A stretch of 64,000 bases of DNA from Nesterenkonia xinjiangensis (GTDB lineage: Bacteria; Actinomycetota; Actinomycetes; Actinomycetales; Micrococcaceae), in contig NZ_JACCFY010000001.1 in NCBI RefSeq assembly GCF_013410745.1, positions 1,240,001 through 1,304,000 of the forward strand, in the 5' to 3' direction. Below are positions 16,645-24,347 of the stretch, piece by piece. The translations under genes and the position numbers were made by a program. Below the pieces are notes generated by a model that saw only the letters and a list, made by a program, of their open reading frames with translations, was not told the origin of the DNA and searched no databases. The first letter of the stretch is position 1. Each line of letters begins with the position of its first letter.

Positions 16645-19068
16645 TCACCGGCCGAGCATGTCCAGGGCCGCCGAGGCGATCGAGTCCTCGTCGATGCCGT
16701 GCAGCCGGTGCATCTCCGCCATGGTGCCGGCCTGCCCGAACGCGGTGACCCCCAGCGTGTGGGTCTCATCGCCGCGCACTCCGGCCAGGAACGCGAGCGT
16801 ATGCGGGTGGGCATCCATCACCGTGACCAGCGGCCGGGGATGCGCCGCGGGGAACAGCGTCTCCAGGATCGCCGAGCGCGGCGTCGCGGCCACCTCACGG
16901 CGGGCCCGCAACGCCCGGAACAGCAGGCTTGGGCTGGTCACGCACACCACCCCGGCGCGCACACCGTGCCCGGCCAGAGTCTCGGCGGCCGCGCACACCT
17001 CGGTCATGATCGCGCCGGCCCCCACCAGGGTGACGTCGTCCTCAGCGGCAGGATGCGCGGAGAGCCGGTACCCGCCGGCCACCACCTGCTCTCGACGACG
17101 ACGGCGCAGCAGCTCGTCCTCCGGCACCTTCGCCAAGGACTGCTCCACCGGACGGGTGGACAGCCGCAGATAGGCGGAGCCGCCGTCGGGGTCCAGCAGG
17201 TCTCGCATGGCCTCGAGCATCACCCATTCCACGTCCTGGGCGAAGGCGGGCTCCCAGCTGGTCAGCCCGGGGATCTCCAGGGTCGCCGAGGGTGTGTTGA
17301 TGGACTGATGCGCCCCGCCCTCCGGCGCCAGGGTCACCCCGGACGGCGTGCCGACCATGAGGGAGCGGCCTCCCGCGTAGAGGCCGAAGGTCCACGGCTC
17401 CAGCGCCCGGTTGATGAAGGGGTCATAGAGCACCCCGATGGGGATCAGCGGCTGACCCCAGCGCTCACCGGTGAGCCCCAGCTCGCCGGCCAGGCTGACC
17501 AGGTTGACCTCGGCGATCCCGAGCTCGATGTGCTGGCCCTGCGGCTTCTCCTGCCACTTGAGCAGCCGCTCCCTGTCATCCGAGAACCAGTCATGCCTCC
17601 CGGCCAGGGACCACACCCCAGTCTTGTTGATCCACCCGCCCAGGTTGGTGGAGCTGGCGACGTCGGGGCTGACGGTGACCACCCGATCCGTCACCTCAGG
17701 AGCTGCGCGGCGCAGGTCGGAGAGGAACCGACCCAGAGAGGCCTGGGTGGAGGTCACCGCCTTCGGGCTCCAGCCGAGCTCGGCAGGGACGGTCGGGGGC
17801 ACGGCCGGGGTGAAACGCTCCCGGCGCAGCCGCCGGGCGACCTCCGCACACAGCTGACCGGCCGCAGTGTCCTCGGGGAACCGGACCCACGGGTCCTGAA
17901 GCGAGGTGCCGGAGGCCTCGGCGAGCTCCTGCATCTGCTCCTCGGTGAGCTGCGCGGCGTGGTTGTTCGGGTGCCCTTCGGTGGCCAGGCCGCGGCCCTT
18001 GATCGTGTATGCGAACACCACGGTGGGCCGCGTGTCGTCGATCGCGGCGAAAGCCGACTGCAGCTCCTGAAGGTCATGGCCTCCGAGGTCGCGCACGAGC
18101 TCGGCGAGCGCGCCGTCGTCGTGACCGGCGAGCAGCTCGGTCAGCGCGGCGGCGTGCTGCGCGGTGCAGCCGCGCAGCAGACGGTCGCGGATCTCCGCAG
18201 GGTGGGCGCGCAGGATCCGTTGGTACTCCTCGTTGGGCATAGTGCGCATGCGCTGTTCGAGCACCTCGCCGCCGGGGCGGGAGAAGGTCTCCTGGAGCCG
18301 TCGGCCCCACGGGCACGTGATGACCTGCCAGTCGGCGGCGGCGAACATCCCGCGCAGCCGCTGGATCTGCGAGTCCGGGATGACGCGGTCCAGGGACTGG
18401 CGATTGAGGTCCACAATCCACACGACCTCACCCAGCTGGCGCACCTCGGGGTCGATGATGGCCTCCCACACCGCCCCCTCGTCCATCTCAGCGTCGCCGA
18501 GCAGCGAGTAGAAGCGGCCGGCCGGAGGGGTGTCCTCGATGCGGCTGGCCAGGTAGCGGTGGGACAGGGCCGCCCAGATGGGCGCGGTGGCACCGATGCC
18601 GACCGACCCGGTGGAGAAGTCCACGGTGTCCGGGTCCTTGGACCGGGAGGGATAGGGCTGCAGCCCGCCCAGGGAGCGCAGCCGGGTCAGGTAGGAGGCG
18701 TCGAGGTCGCCGAGCAAGTAGTTGATGGCGTGCAGCACCGGAGAGGCATGCGGCTTCACCGAGACACGGTCCCGGCTGGTCAACTGGGAGAACCACAGGG
18801 CCGTCATGATGCCGACCATCGAGGCCGAGGAGGACTGATGCCCACCGACCTTGAGCCCGTCGGCGTTCTCCCGCCCGCGGTTGGCGGCGTCGATGATGCC
18901 GGTGGCCAGCCACAGCACGCGCTGGGCGATCTCATCGAGCACGGTGGCGTCGGCGGAGGAGGAGGCCCGCAGGGGTCGCGAGTTCGTCGTCGGCGGGTCG
19001 TACTGGTGCGAGGTCTCGAACTGCCGGTCCTCGTCCATCGGGTGCGTCGTCATCGGTCTGTGGTCCAC
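16645..19068 (-). CDS. mdeB: AceE-like 2-oxoacid (2-oxobutyrate) dehydrogenase E1
   Basis: This 807-residue thiamine-diphosphate enzyme follows the homodimeric E1 of pyruvate dehydrogenase. The ThDP/Mg motif reads GDAEMDEGAVWEA and ends in NRQSLD. GHPNNHAAQLT and the HIELGIAEVNLVSLAGELG segment mark the other domains. Typical AceE has about 890-920 residues. It follows the PLP lyase gene by one base, on the same strand, with GGAGG 9 nt before its GTG start. In P. putida, mdeB encodes an AceE-like enzyme acting on the 2-oxobutyrate made by methionine gamma-lyase. The same pairing here supports that role. No E2/E3 genes are near. Confidence 0.82.
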   Translation of the reverse strand: MDHRPMTTHPMDEDRQFETSHQYDPPTTNSRPLRASSSADATVLDEIAQRVLWLATGIIDAANRGRENADGLKVGGHQSSSASMVGIMTALWFSQLTSRDRVSVKPHASPVLHAINYLLGDLDASYLTRLRSLGGLQPYPSRSKDPDTVDFSTGSVGIGATAPIWAALSHRYLASRIEDTPPAGRFYSLLGDAEMDEGAVWEAIIDPEVRQLGEVVWIVDLNRQSLDRVIPDSQIQRLRGMFAAADWQVITCPWGRRLQETFSRPGGEVLEQRMRTMPNEEYQRILRAHPAEIRDRLLRGCTAQHAAALTELLAGHDDGALAELVRDLGGHDLQELQSAFAAIDDTRPTVVFAYTIKGRGLATEGHPNNHAAQLTEEQMQELAEASGTSLQDPWVRFPEDTAAGQLCAEVARRLRRERFTPAVPPTVPAELGWSPKAVTSTQASLGRFLSDLRRAAPEVTDRVVTVSPDVASSTNLGGWINKTGVWSLAGRHDWFSDDRERLLKWQEKPQGQHIELGIAEVNLVSLAGELGLTGERWGQPLIPIGVLYDPFINRALEPWTFGLYAGGRSLMVGTPSGVTLAPEGGAHQSINTPSATLEIPGLTSWEPAFAQDVEWVMLEAMRDLLDPDGGSAYLRLSTRPVEQSLAKVPEDELLRRRRREQVVAGGYRLSAHPAAEDDVTLVGAGAIMTEVCAAAETLAGHGVRAGVVCVTSPSLLFRALRARREVAATPRSAILETLFPAAHPRPLVTVMDAHPHTLAFLAGVRGDETHTLGVTAFGQAGTMAEMHRLHGIDEDSIASAALDMLGR

Positions 19069-19069
19069 G

Positions 19070-20266
19070 TCACCGATCCTCCCCGATCAGCGCCGGAGAC
19101 ACCAGCGCACGGGCCAGGTCAGCGATCAGATCCTCCGGGGACTCCAGCCCGATGGAGAGCCGGACGACATCGGCATCGGGTTTCGCCTCGGCGGCCACGG
19201 GCCGGTGGGTCAGCGCCGCCGGATGCTGGATCAGGGAGTCGACTCCGCCCAAGGAGACCGCGTGGGTGAACAGCGACACGTCGCCGGTCAGCCGCTCGGC
19301 GGCCGCGTAGCCGCCGCGAAGCCGGATCGAGATCATCGCACCGGTGCCGTGCATCTGCCTCCCGAGCACCCCAGTGGGATCGCCGTGGAGCCCCGGGTAA
19401 CAGACTTCGGCGACGGCGTCGTGGCCGGTGAGCCAGTCCACGATCCGGCGGGCGGAGTCCTGCTGCGCGCGCATCCGCACCGGCAGCGTGGCCAGCCCCC
19501 GGTGGAACAGATAGGCGGCCAGCGGGTGCAGGATCCCGCCGGTGATGGCACGGACCTGCCGCAGGCGGGCCGCGATCTTCTCCGAGCAGGCCACCACGCC
19601 GCCGACGGCGTCCCCGTGGCCGCCGAGGTATTTGGTGGCGCTGTGCAGGCTCAGCGCGGCCCCGTGATCCAGCGGATTCTGCAGCACGGGCGTGGCGAAG
19701 GTGTTGTCCACCAGGACCGGAACTCCGGCCCCCTGGGCGACGACAGCGGCAATGTCCACCAGCTCCAGGGTCGGGTTGGCCGGAGTCTCCAGCATAATGA
19801 GGCCCGTGTCCGGCCGGATCGCGGCGGCTACCTCGTCTGCGGCACAGAAGCTGACCTCGGTGCCCACCATCCCGGAGGCCAGCAGGTGATCGGTGCCGCC
19901 GTAGAGCGGGCGGACCGCCACCACATGCGGCTTCTGCTGGCCCAGGCACAGCGCCAGCACCGAGGCGGTGACGGCGGCCATCCCGGAGGAGAACGCCACT
20001 CCGGCCTCGGCGTGCTCCATGGTGGCCAGAGCGTCTTCGAAGCGCGCCACGGTGGGGTTCCAGAGCCGCGCGTAGACCGCGCTGCCGCCGTCGGGCACCG
20101 CGCCCCCGGAGGCCAGCGCCTCATAGGAGAGCCCACCGGACTCGATGCCGGGCAGCGGGTTCGTGGTGGAGAGATCCAGGGGCAGGGCGTGGACGCCCAG
20201 GCCGGCGAGGTCGTCGCGACCGGCGTGCACCGCGGCAGTGTCCAGGCTATGTGATTCGCGTCTCAT
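19070..20266 (-). CDS. mdeA: Methionine gamma-lyase-like PLP enzyme
   Basis: This 398-residue enzyme belongs to the Cys/Met metabolism fold-type I PLP family. Visible features are the PLP lysine in [13 protein letters not shown], the phosphate-binding VYARLWNPT of the partner subunit, DNTFATP, and RLSIGLE near the C-terminus. Gamma-lyases of this group split methionine to methanethiol, ammonia and 2-oxobutyrate. The loop that holds the catalytic Cys116 in P. putida MdeA reads [11 protein letters not shown], so the Tyr is kept and the Cys is Gly; cystathionine gamma-lyase activity is therefore possible too. No Shine-Dalgarno precedes the ATG, so the mRNA may be leaderless. An Lrp-type regulator is divergent. 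Confidence 0.82.
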   Translation of the reverse strand: MRRESHSLDTAAVHAGRDDLAGLGVHALPLDLSTTNPLPGIESGGLSYEALASGGAVPDGGSAVYARLWNPTVARFEDALATMEHAEAGVAFSSGMAAVTASVLALCLGQQKPHVVAVRPLYGGTDHLLASGMVGTEVSFCAADEVAAAIRPDTGLIMLETPANPTLELVDIAAVVAQGAGVPVLVDNTFATPVLQNPLDHGAALSLHSATKYLGGHGDAVGGVVACSEKIAARLRQVRAITGGILHPLAAYLFHRGLATLPVRMRAQQDSARRIVDWLTGHDAVAEVCYPGLHGDPTGVLGRQMHGTGAMISIRLRGGYAAAERLTGDVSLFTHAVSLGGVDSLIQHPAALTHRPVAAEAKPDADVVRLSIGLESPEDLIADLARALVSPALIGEDR

Positions 20267-20296
20267 GAGTCATGATGATTGCTGAGGACACAGTCA

Positions 20297-20316
20297 TCAG
20301 CAAGACATCTTGCTGA
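20297..20316. promoter_or_regulatory. Candidate Lrp/MdeR-type operator
   Basis: Perfect 9-bp arms, TCAGCAAGA and TCTTGCTGA, are separated by two bases. The site sits between the divergent gamma-lyase and Lrp-type genes, 30 bp upstream of the gamma-lyase start. The TTGCTG in it could serve as the -35 of the gamma-lyase promoter with a 17-bp spacer to AATCAT. Confidence 0.6.
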
Positions 20317-20379
20317 CATGCCCATTGATCACGAGAGATGCTGCGTTCTCGGCATAATGGACGAACGGAAGGAGGGGTC

Positions 20380-20868
20380 ATGTCGTCGAGTCGACAACTC
20401 ACGCCGGAGACCCTGGACGGGCTCGATCACGCCGTCATCGCCGCACTCAGCGCCGCCCCGGAGCTGACCAACAAGGCGCTGGCGTCCCGGCTCAGCGTGG
20501 CAGAGTCCACCTGCGCGTACCGACGACGGCGGCTTCGCAACGCGGGCACCATCGGCCCTCCGCGACTGGACCTGGACCATGCCCAGCTGGGTTATACCCT
20601 CCAAGCCGTCATCACGGTGTACATGAGCAGCCACTCGCGGGAGGCGGTGGACCAGTTCCTGGACAGCATGGTCTCCACGGCCCATGTGCTGCAGGTGGTG
20701 CACCTGACCGGGCGGGCGGACTTCATGCTCACCGTGGCGGTGCGCAGCGCAGAGGAGCTGAAGAACTTCGTGCTGGACCACATCACGGTCCACCCGGCGA
20801 TCCGCAACACGGAGACCCACATCGTGTTCGACTCCCGGCGCGGGACCTGGATCCCCGAAGCGCCGTGA
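20380..20868 (+). CDS. mdeR: Lrp/AsnC family transcriptional regulator
   Basis: This 162-residue protein has an AsnC-type helix-turn-helix (LTNKALASRLSVAESTCAYRRR) followed by a RAM/ACT ligand-binding domain (VHLTGRADFMLTVAVRSAEELKNF trimmed at both ends). GGAGGGG two bases before the ATG fixes the start at 20380. In P. putida, mdeR is an Lrp-family activator divergent from mdeA-mdeB and responds to methionine; the gene order here is identical. The strong inverted repeat in the shared gap is its likely binding site. Confidence 0.87.
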   Translation: MSSSRQLTPETLDGLDHAVIAALSAAPELTNKALASRLSVAESTCAYRRRRLRNAGTIGPPRLDLDHAQLGYTLQAVITVYMSSHSREAVDQFLDSMVSTAHVLQVVHLTGRADFMLTVAVRSAEELKNFVLDHITVHPAIRNTETHIVFDSRRGTWIPEAP

Positions 20869-20880
20869 GCGGGTGCCCGA

Positions 20881-21276
20881 TCAGCCGTCGTCGGGACCCA
20901 GTCCGAAGCGGATCGGCTGACGAGAGACGACCATAGTGGAGACCACCAGGTCGTAGGAGGTGACCACCAGCTCCTCGATCAGCTCGGCGGTCACGCCCGG
21001 CCCTTCGGCCACGGAGATCCAGTGCCGCTTGTTCATGTGATAGCCGGGGCGGATGCTGGGGAACTCCTCGCGCAGCACCTCGGAGGCGTCGGGCTGGGCC
21101 TTCAGGGTGATGATCGGCTCCCCGGTGACGTCGGTGGCCATGAGGAAGACCTTCTCCCGGACCTTGTAGACGTCGTGCTCCTCCCCGAACGGGTGGGTGC
21201 ACGTGGCCCAGGGCAGCTGCCGGGCGGCGGCCGCGGCCACCTGTTGGATGCGTGCTCCGCTCAGGGTCTCCTCCAT
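20881..21276 (-). CDS. MmcQ/YjbR family protein
   Basis: This 131-residue protein matches the MmcQ/YjbR fold (double-wing DNA-binding-like). The family segments are visible: FGEEHDVYKVREKVFLMATD, then ITLKAQPDASEVLRE, and PGYHMNKRHWISV near the middle. The cellular role is unknown. A TACAGT box lies 6 nt before the ATG, without a Shine-Dalgarno, so the mRNA is probably leaderless. It converges on the Lrp-type gene with a 12-bp gap. Confidence 0.88.
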   Translation of the reverse strand: MEETLSGARIQQVAAAAARQLPWATCTHPFGEEHDVYKVREKVFLMATDVTGEPIITLKAQPDASEVLREEFPSIRPGYHMNKRHWISVAEGPGVTAELIEELVVTSYDLVVSTMVVSRQPIRFGLGPDDG

Positions 21277-21282
21277 GCCTCC

Positions 21283-21288
21283 ACTGTA
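21283..21288 (-). promoter_or_regulatory. Candidate -10 box (TACAGT), leaderless MmcQ/YjbR mRNA
   Basis: TACAGT on the minus strand is followed by 6 nt (GGAGGC) and the ATG at 21276. The GGAGG touches the start codon region too closely to act as a normal ribosome-binding site. Confidence 0.5.
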
Positions 21289-21312
21289 GGGGCATGGGGG
21301 CCGACAGGAACC

Positions 21313-21663
21313 TCAGGCAGGCTGCTTCAGACCGATCACGACGCCGGCAGGGTCGGAGGCGTATCCGACGCGACCCACCCCGGGGAGGTCGTGGACCTCT
21401 CCGGCCGCCGCGCCGCCGGCCTCTGTGACGGCGGCGAGGGCGGCGTCGATGTCCTCGACCTCGATCCACATGATGGTGTGCTGGCTCTGGTAGTCGCTGC
21501 TCATGATGGCGGCGTCGATCCCTGAGCCGTCCCCGGTCTCGGCCGTGAGGTAGTCCGGGATGAACGGCGAGGCTGTGGTGCGCCAGCCGAAGGCTCGGGC
21601 GTAGAAGTCAGCGGTCGCCTGCGGCGCCGCACTGGTCAGTTCGACGTGGATGATGTGTCCCAT
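21313..21663 (-). CDS. VOC family (glyoxalase-like) protein
   Basis: This 116-residue protein has the two beta-alpha-beta-beta-beta modules of the vicinal oxygen chelate superfamily. It opens with IIHVELTSAAPQATADFYARAFGW, whose first metal-ligand position is the His in HVEL, and closes with GVVIGLKQP. Such small VOC proteins include glyoxalases, dioxygenases and antibiotic-binding proteins, and the substrate cannot be told. It ends 37 bp before the MmcQ/YjbR gene on the same strand, but has its own leaderless-type promoter. Confidence 0.87.
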   Translation of the reverse strand: MGHIIHVELTSAAPQATADFYARAFGWRTTASPFIPDYLTAETGDGSGIDAAIMSSDYQSQHTIMWIEVEDIDAALAAVTEAGGAAAGEVHDLPGVGRVGYASDPAGVVIGLKQPA

Positions 21664-21669
21664 GCGTTC

Positions 21670-21675
21670 AGCCTA
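21670..21675 (-). promoter_or_regulatory. Candidate -10 box (TAGGCT), leaderless VOC mRNA
   Basis: TAGGCT lies exactly 6 nt before the ATG at 21663 on the minus strand, and no Shine-Dalgarno sequence is present. Confidence 0.5.
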
Positions 21676-21722
21676 GGGAGGCGAACGCCGGATGCATTGG
21701 ACGAATCGGTCAGCGCAGGGGT

Positions 21723-22541
21723 TCAGCCCGGACGGGCCATCAGCCGGGCGATCCCGTCATAGGTGTCCCGGAACGTCGAGGCCGTCATGCCGGTGAACCG
21801 GGAGAACTCTCGCGAGGCGTGGGACTGGTCGGCGTAGCCGGCCAGCGCCGCCATCAGGGCCGCGGGCTCGCCGGAGGCGTCGACCACGAGCCGGTCGGTG
21901 AACGCCCGGTGCCGCATGACCTGGATGTACTGCTTCGGGGAGAGACCGATCCCGCGGCGGAACGCCCGGTACAGGGTGGACGCCGAGACCCCGAGCCCAC
22001 GGTGGAGCTGATGCACCTCGACGCCCGAAGGATCGGCGTCGATGCGCTCCGTGGCCGCGGCCAGCAGCTCCTGATGCGGCACTCTGGCCGGCAGGAAGGC
22101 CCGCAGCCAACCGTCCAGCGTGCTCGCAGGGTCTTCGACCAACCCGGACTTCTCGGGCAGCGGACCCAGCGCGTGCTCCACCTGGACCGCCCGCCCCCCA
22201 GTCAGGTGCGGGAAGAGCGCCCGCCCGCCCCAGGGCGTGCATTGGACACCCACGTAGTGCGACGCGCCCTCCTGCTCGATCACCAGCGGCTCCGTGCCCA
22301 CCGGCAGAAAGACGTCGGCGTTGGGCTCGGCCACGCCGCCCACGGCCCTCCTCGTGCCCGGGGACCCCAGGCAGAACTGCACGGTGGCACGGCCGTTGGG
22401 CACGAGCACGGCACGCAGCGGCCCAGGGGGTGCCGGAGCGATCACCGACCAGTAGTGCTCGACGACGCCCGCCAGCGAGTCGTCCGGAGAACAGCGCCTG
22501 TAGTCCACCACAGGCCGCAGTCCACCACGCCTCCACCCCAC
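21723..22541 (-). CDS. AraC family transcriptional regulator
   Basis: This 272-residue regulator has an N-terminal domain of the DUF6597/AraC-like sensor type (PDDSLAGVVEHYWSV). The C-terminal half carries two helix-turn-helix motifs (LHRGLGVSASTLYRAFRRGI and then GYADQSHASREFSRFTGMT). The GTG at 22541 is the first start; a GTG ten codons later is also possible. The neighbouring VOC gene could be a target, since AraC/VOC pairs are common, but nothing in the sequence proves it. Confidence 0.87.
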   Translation of the reverse strand: MGWRRGGLRPVVDYRRCSPDDSLAGVVEHYWSVIAPAPPGPLRAVLVPNGRATVQFCLGSPGTRRAVGGVAEPNADVFLPVGTEPLVIEQEGASHYVGVQCTPWGGRALFPHLTGGRAVQVEHALGPLPEKSGLVEDPASTLDGWLRAFLPARVPHQELLAAATERIDADPSGVEVHQLHRGLGVSASTLYRAFRRGIGLSPKQYIQVMRHRAFTDRLVVDASGEPAALMAALAGYADQSHASREFSRFTGMTASTFRDTYDGIARLMARPG

Positions 22542-22565
22542 AGGGAAGGAGCCTCGGCTGGTTCC

Positions 22566-22625
22566 GCACCCTGTGTGTGAGTTCGCACCCCCAACGTTGA
22601 GGGTGCGATCTCACACACAGGGTGC
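22566..22625. terminator. Long hairpin downstream of the amidohydrolase gene
   Basis: Two 25-bp arms (22566-22590 and 22601-22625) pair with a single mismatch around a 10-nt loop. It lies 43 bp beyond the stop of the minus-strand amidohydrolase gene and upstream of the AraC gene. It would terminate the permease-amidohydrolase operon and insulate the AraC gene. It has no T tract. Confidence 0.75.
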
Positions 22626-22667
22626 ACCGGGATGGCAGGTCGGGTGAACGGGTCTGGGGCGGGCCGG

Positions 22668-24308
22668 TCAGCGGCGGTGACGCTGCACTCCACGGACGTA
22701 GGTGCTGCGCACCTGTGTACTCAGCAGGACCTCCGGGGCCTCCTGGCGCGGGTCGGCGTCGAGCACCAGGAAGTTCGCCTCCAGCCCGGGCCGGATCCGT
22801 CCGCGCAGGCGCTCCATCTCTCCGGCCCATGCTCCCCCTGCGGTGAGCGCGGTCAGCGCCTCCTCCGGGGTGAAGGCCCGCTCCGGGTGATACGGCGGCA
22901 GCTCGGGAGACATCGCGGAGCCGCCGGTCAGGGCGATGTAGAGGTTCGGCAGCGCCTCATGCGGCGCGGTCGGCGCGTCGGTGCCCAGGGTGAGGGCCAC
23001 TCCGGCGTCGCGGACCTGCTTCCAGGGGAAACCCTCCTCGCTGCGGTGGTCTCCGAGCACGGACTTCCAGTTGTCCATGATCGCCGGGTCGCAGTGCACC
23101 GGCTGCATGGAGGCGGTCACTCCGAGGCGGGCCATGCGCCCGATGGTCTCCTCGGTGACGGTCTCCAGGTGCTCCACACGGTGGCGCCGGGGGTGCCGCC
23201 GCCTCGCGCAGTCCTCCAGCAGGTCGAGGGCGATCTCACTGGTGCGGTCCCCGATGGCGTGCATCGCGATCTGCAGCCCGGCCTCGTCGGCCGCCTGCGC
23301 CACCGGACGCAGCCGCTCGGCGCTCCAGATCGGGTCACAGTTCGTCCCGTCTGCGTAGGGGACCCGCATGGTCGCCGTGCAGGCGTCGATGACGCCGTCC
23401 ATGATGAACTTCACCCCGGCGATCCGGAACCACTCCGCCTCGGGCCCGACGGCGATCTCCTGCTGCAGGGCCACGATCTCCTCGATCCCGGCCAGATCCG
23501 CCACGGTGTCCGCTCCGGGCTCGATGATCATATGCGCGGTGACCGGGAACGGCAGTCCGCCGTCACGGGCGATCAGGGCACGGATCGCGGCGACGTCGGC
23601 CTGGTTCATGGCCATGTCGGTCACCGTGGTCACCCCCGACTCCAGATAGGCCTCGAAGGCGAGCTCGAGGAAACGGACCTGGTCCTCCGGCGTGCTGAGG
23701 CTCTCCAGAAAGTTCCGGGCGTACTGCCGCCCGGCGGTCTCGTAGAGCATGCCGGTCGCGCGCCCCTCGGCGTCGCGGGCGATGCGCCCACCCACTGGGT
23801 CCTGGCTGTGGGCGTCGATGCCCATCTCTTCCAGCGCCGCGGTGTTGACCCACACCGAGTGCAGATCGTTGGCATCTAGATACACCGGCACATCCGGGAG
23901 CGCCTCATCGAGCATCGCCGCGGTGGGGTGCTCGCCCCCGACGGCGTCGAAGAGCCAGCTCGCACCCAGGATCCGCGGCGCCCCAGGGTCGGCCCGGTGG
24001 GCGGCGAGCAGCCGTTGCCGAATCTCCTCCAGCGTCCGGCAGTCGCGCAGCTGGACTTTGCCCACGGCCTCCCCGAACGTGGTCAGGTGCGTGTGGGAGT
24101 CGATGATGCCGGGCCCGACGAACCGTCCGCCGAGGTCCACCTCGGTGACCTCCCCACCCTCGGCGGCGACGTCGGCCCGCACCTGATCCAGAGGGCCCAC
24201 GTGGGTGAACCGGCCCGCGGAGACAGTGAAGGCCTCCGCCTGAGCACCGGCGGAGCCGGCGTCGTCGGCGGTGAAGATCGTGGCGTTGCGGTAGATCGTG
24301 GTGACCAT
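22668..24308 (-). CDS. Amidohydrolase family protein, YtcJ-like
   Basis: This 546-residue metal-dependent hydrolase has the amidohydrolase-3 layout: N-terminal beta-sandwich (MVTTIYRNATIFTADD), metal motif GIIDSHTHL, later metal ligands in AMHAIGDRT and HRVEHLE, and a catalytic Asp in LGTDAP. The family hydrolyses amide, ester or formyl bonds in small cyclic or N-substituted compounds. The gene follows an NCS1 permease gene by 39 bp on the same strand. The pair looks like an uptake-and-hydrolysis operon for a nucleobase-, hydantoin- or allantoin-like compound; the substrate is not known. Confidence 0.85.
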   Translation of the reverse strand: MVTTIYRNATIFTADDAGSAGAQAEAFTVSAGRFTHVGPLDQVRADVAAEGGEVTEVDLGGRFVGPGIIDSHTHLTTFGEAVGKVQLRDCRTLEEIRQRLLAAHRADPGAPRILGASWLFDAVGGEHPTAAMLDEALPDVPVYLDANDLHSVWVNTAALEEMGIDAHSQDPVGGRIARDAEGRATGMLYETAGRQYARNFLESLSTPEDQVRFLELAFEAYLESGVTTVTDMAMNQADVAAIRALIARDGGLPFPVTAHMIIEPGADTVADLAGIEEIVALQQEIAVGPEAEWFRIAGVKFIMDGVIDACTATMRVPYADGTNCDPIWSAERLRPVAQAADEAGLQIAMHAIGDRTSEIALDLLEDCARRRHPRRHRVEHLETVTEETIGRMARLGVTASMQPVHCDPAIMDNWKSVLGDHRSEEGFPWKQVRDAGVALTLGTDAPTAPHEALPNLYIALTGGSAMSPELPPYHPERAFTPEEALTALTAGGAWAGEMERLRGRIRPGLEANFLVLDADPRQEAPEVLLSTQVRSTYVRGVQRHRR

Positions 24309-24347
24309 GGTGGGTGAGGCTCCTCGTGGCTCAGGTGAGATAGGTGG

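Noticed and set aside
16699-19269. An 856-codon open frame on the plus strand opposite mdeB
   Set aside because: It is an antisense shadow of a strongly conserved gene in high-GC DNA; the translation is Gly/Arg/His/Gln-rich with no domain.
19070-20266. Gamma-lyase as a pseudogene because catalytic Cys116 is missing
   Set aside because: PLP Lys, Tyr and phosphate-binding residues are all present, and many cystathionine gamma-lyases lack that Cys.
20881-22541. An operon of AraC, VOC and MmcQ/YjbR genes
   Set aside because: The VOC and MmcQ/YjbR genes each have their own leaderless-type -10 box 6 nt before the start codon, so separate units are more likely despite the shared strand.
22566-22625. 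Long inverted repeats read as insertion-sequence ends or a CRISPR unit
   Set aside because: Each hairpin is a single compact palindrome with a short loop, with no transposase, no target-site duplication and no regularly spaced copies.
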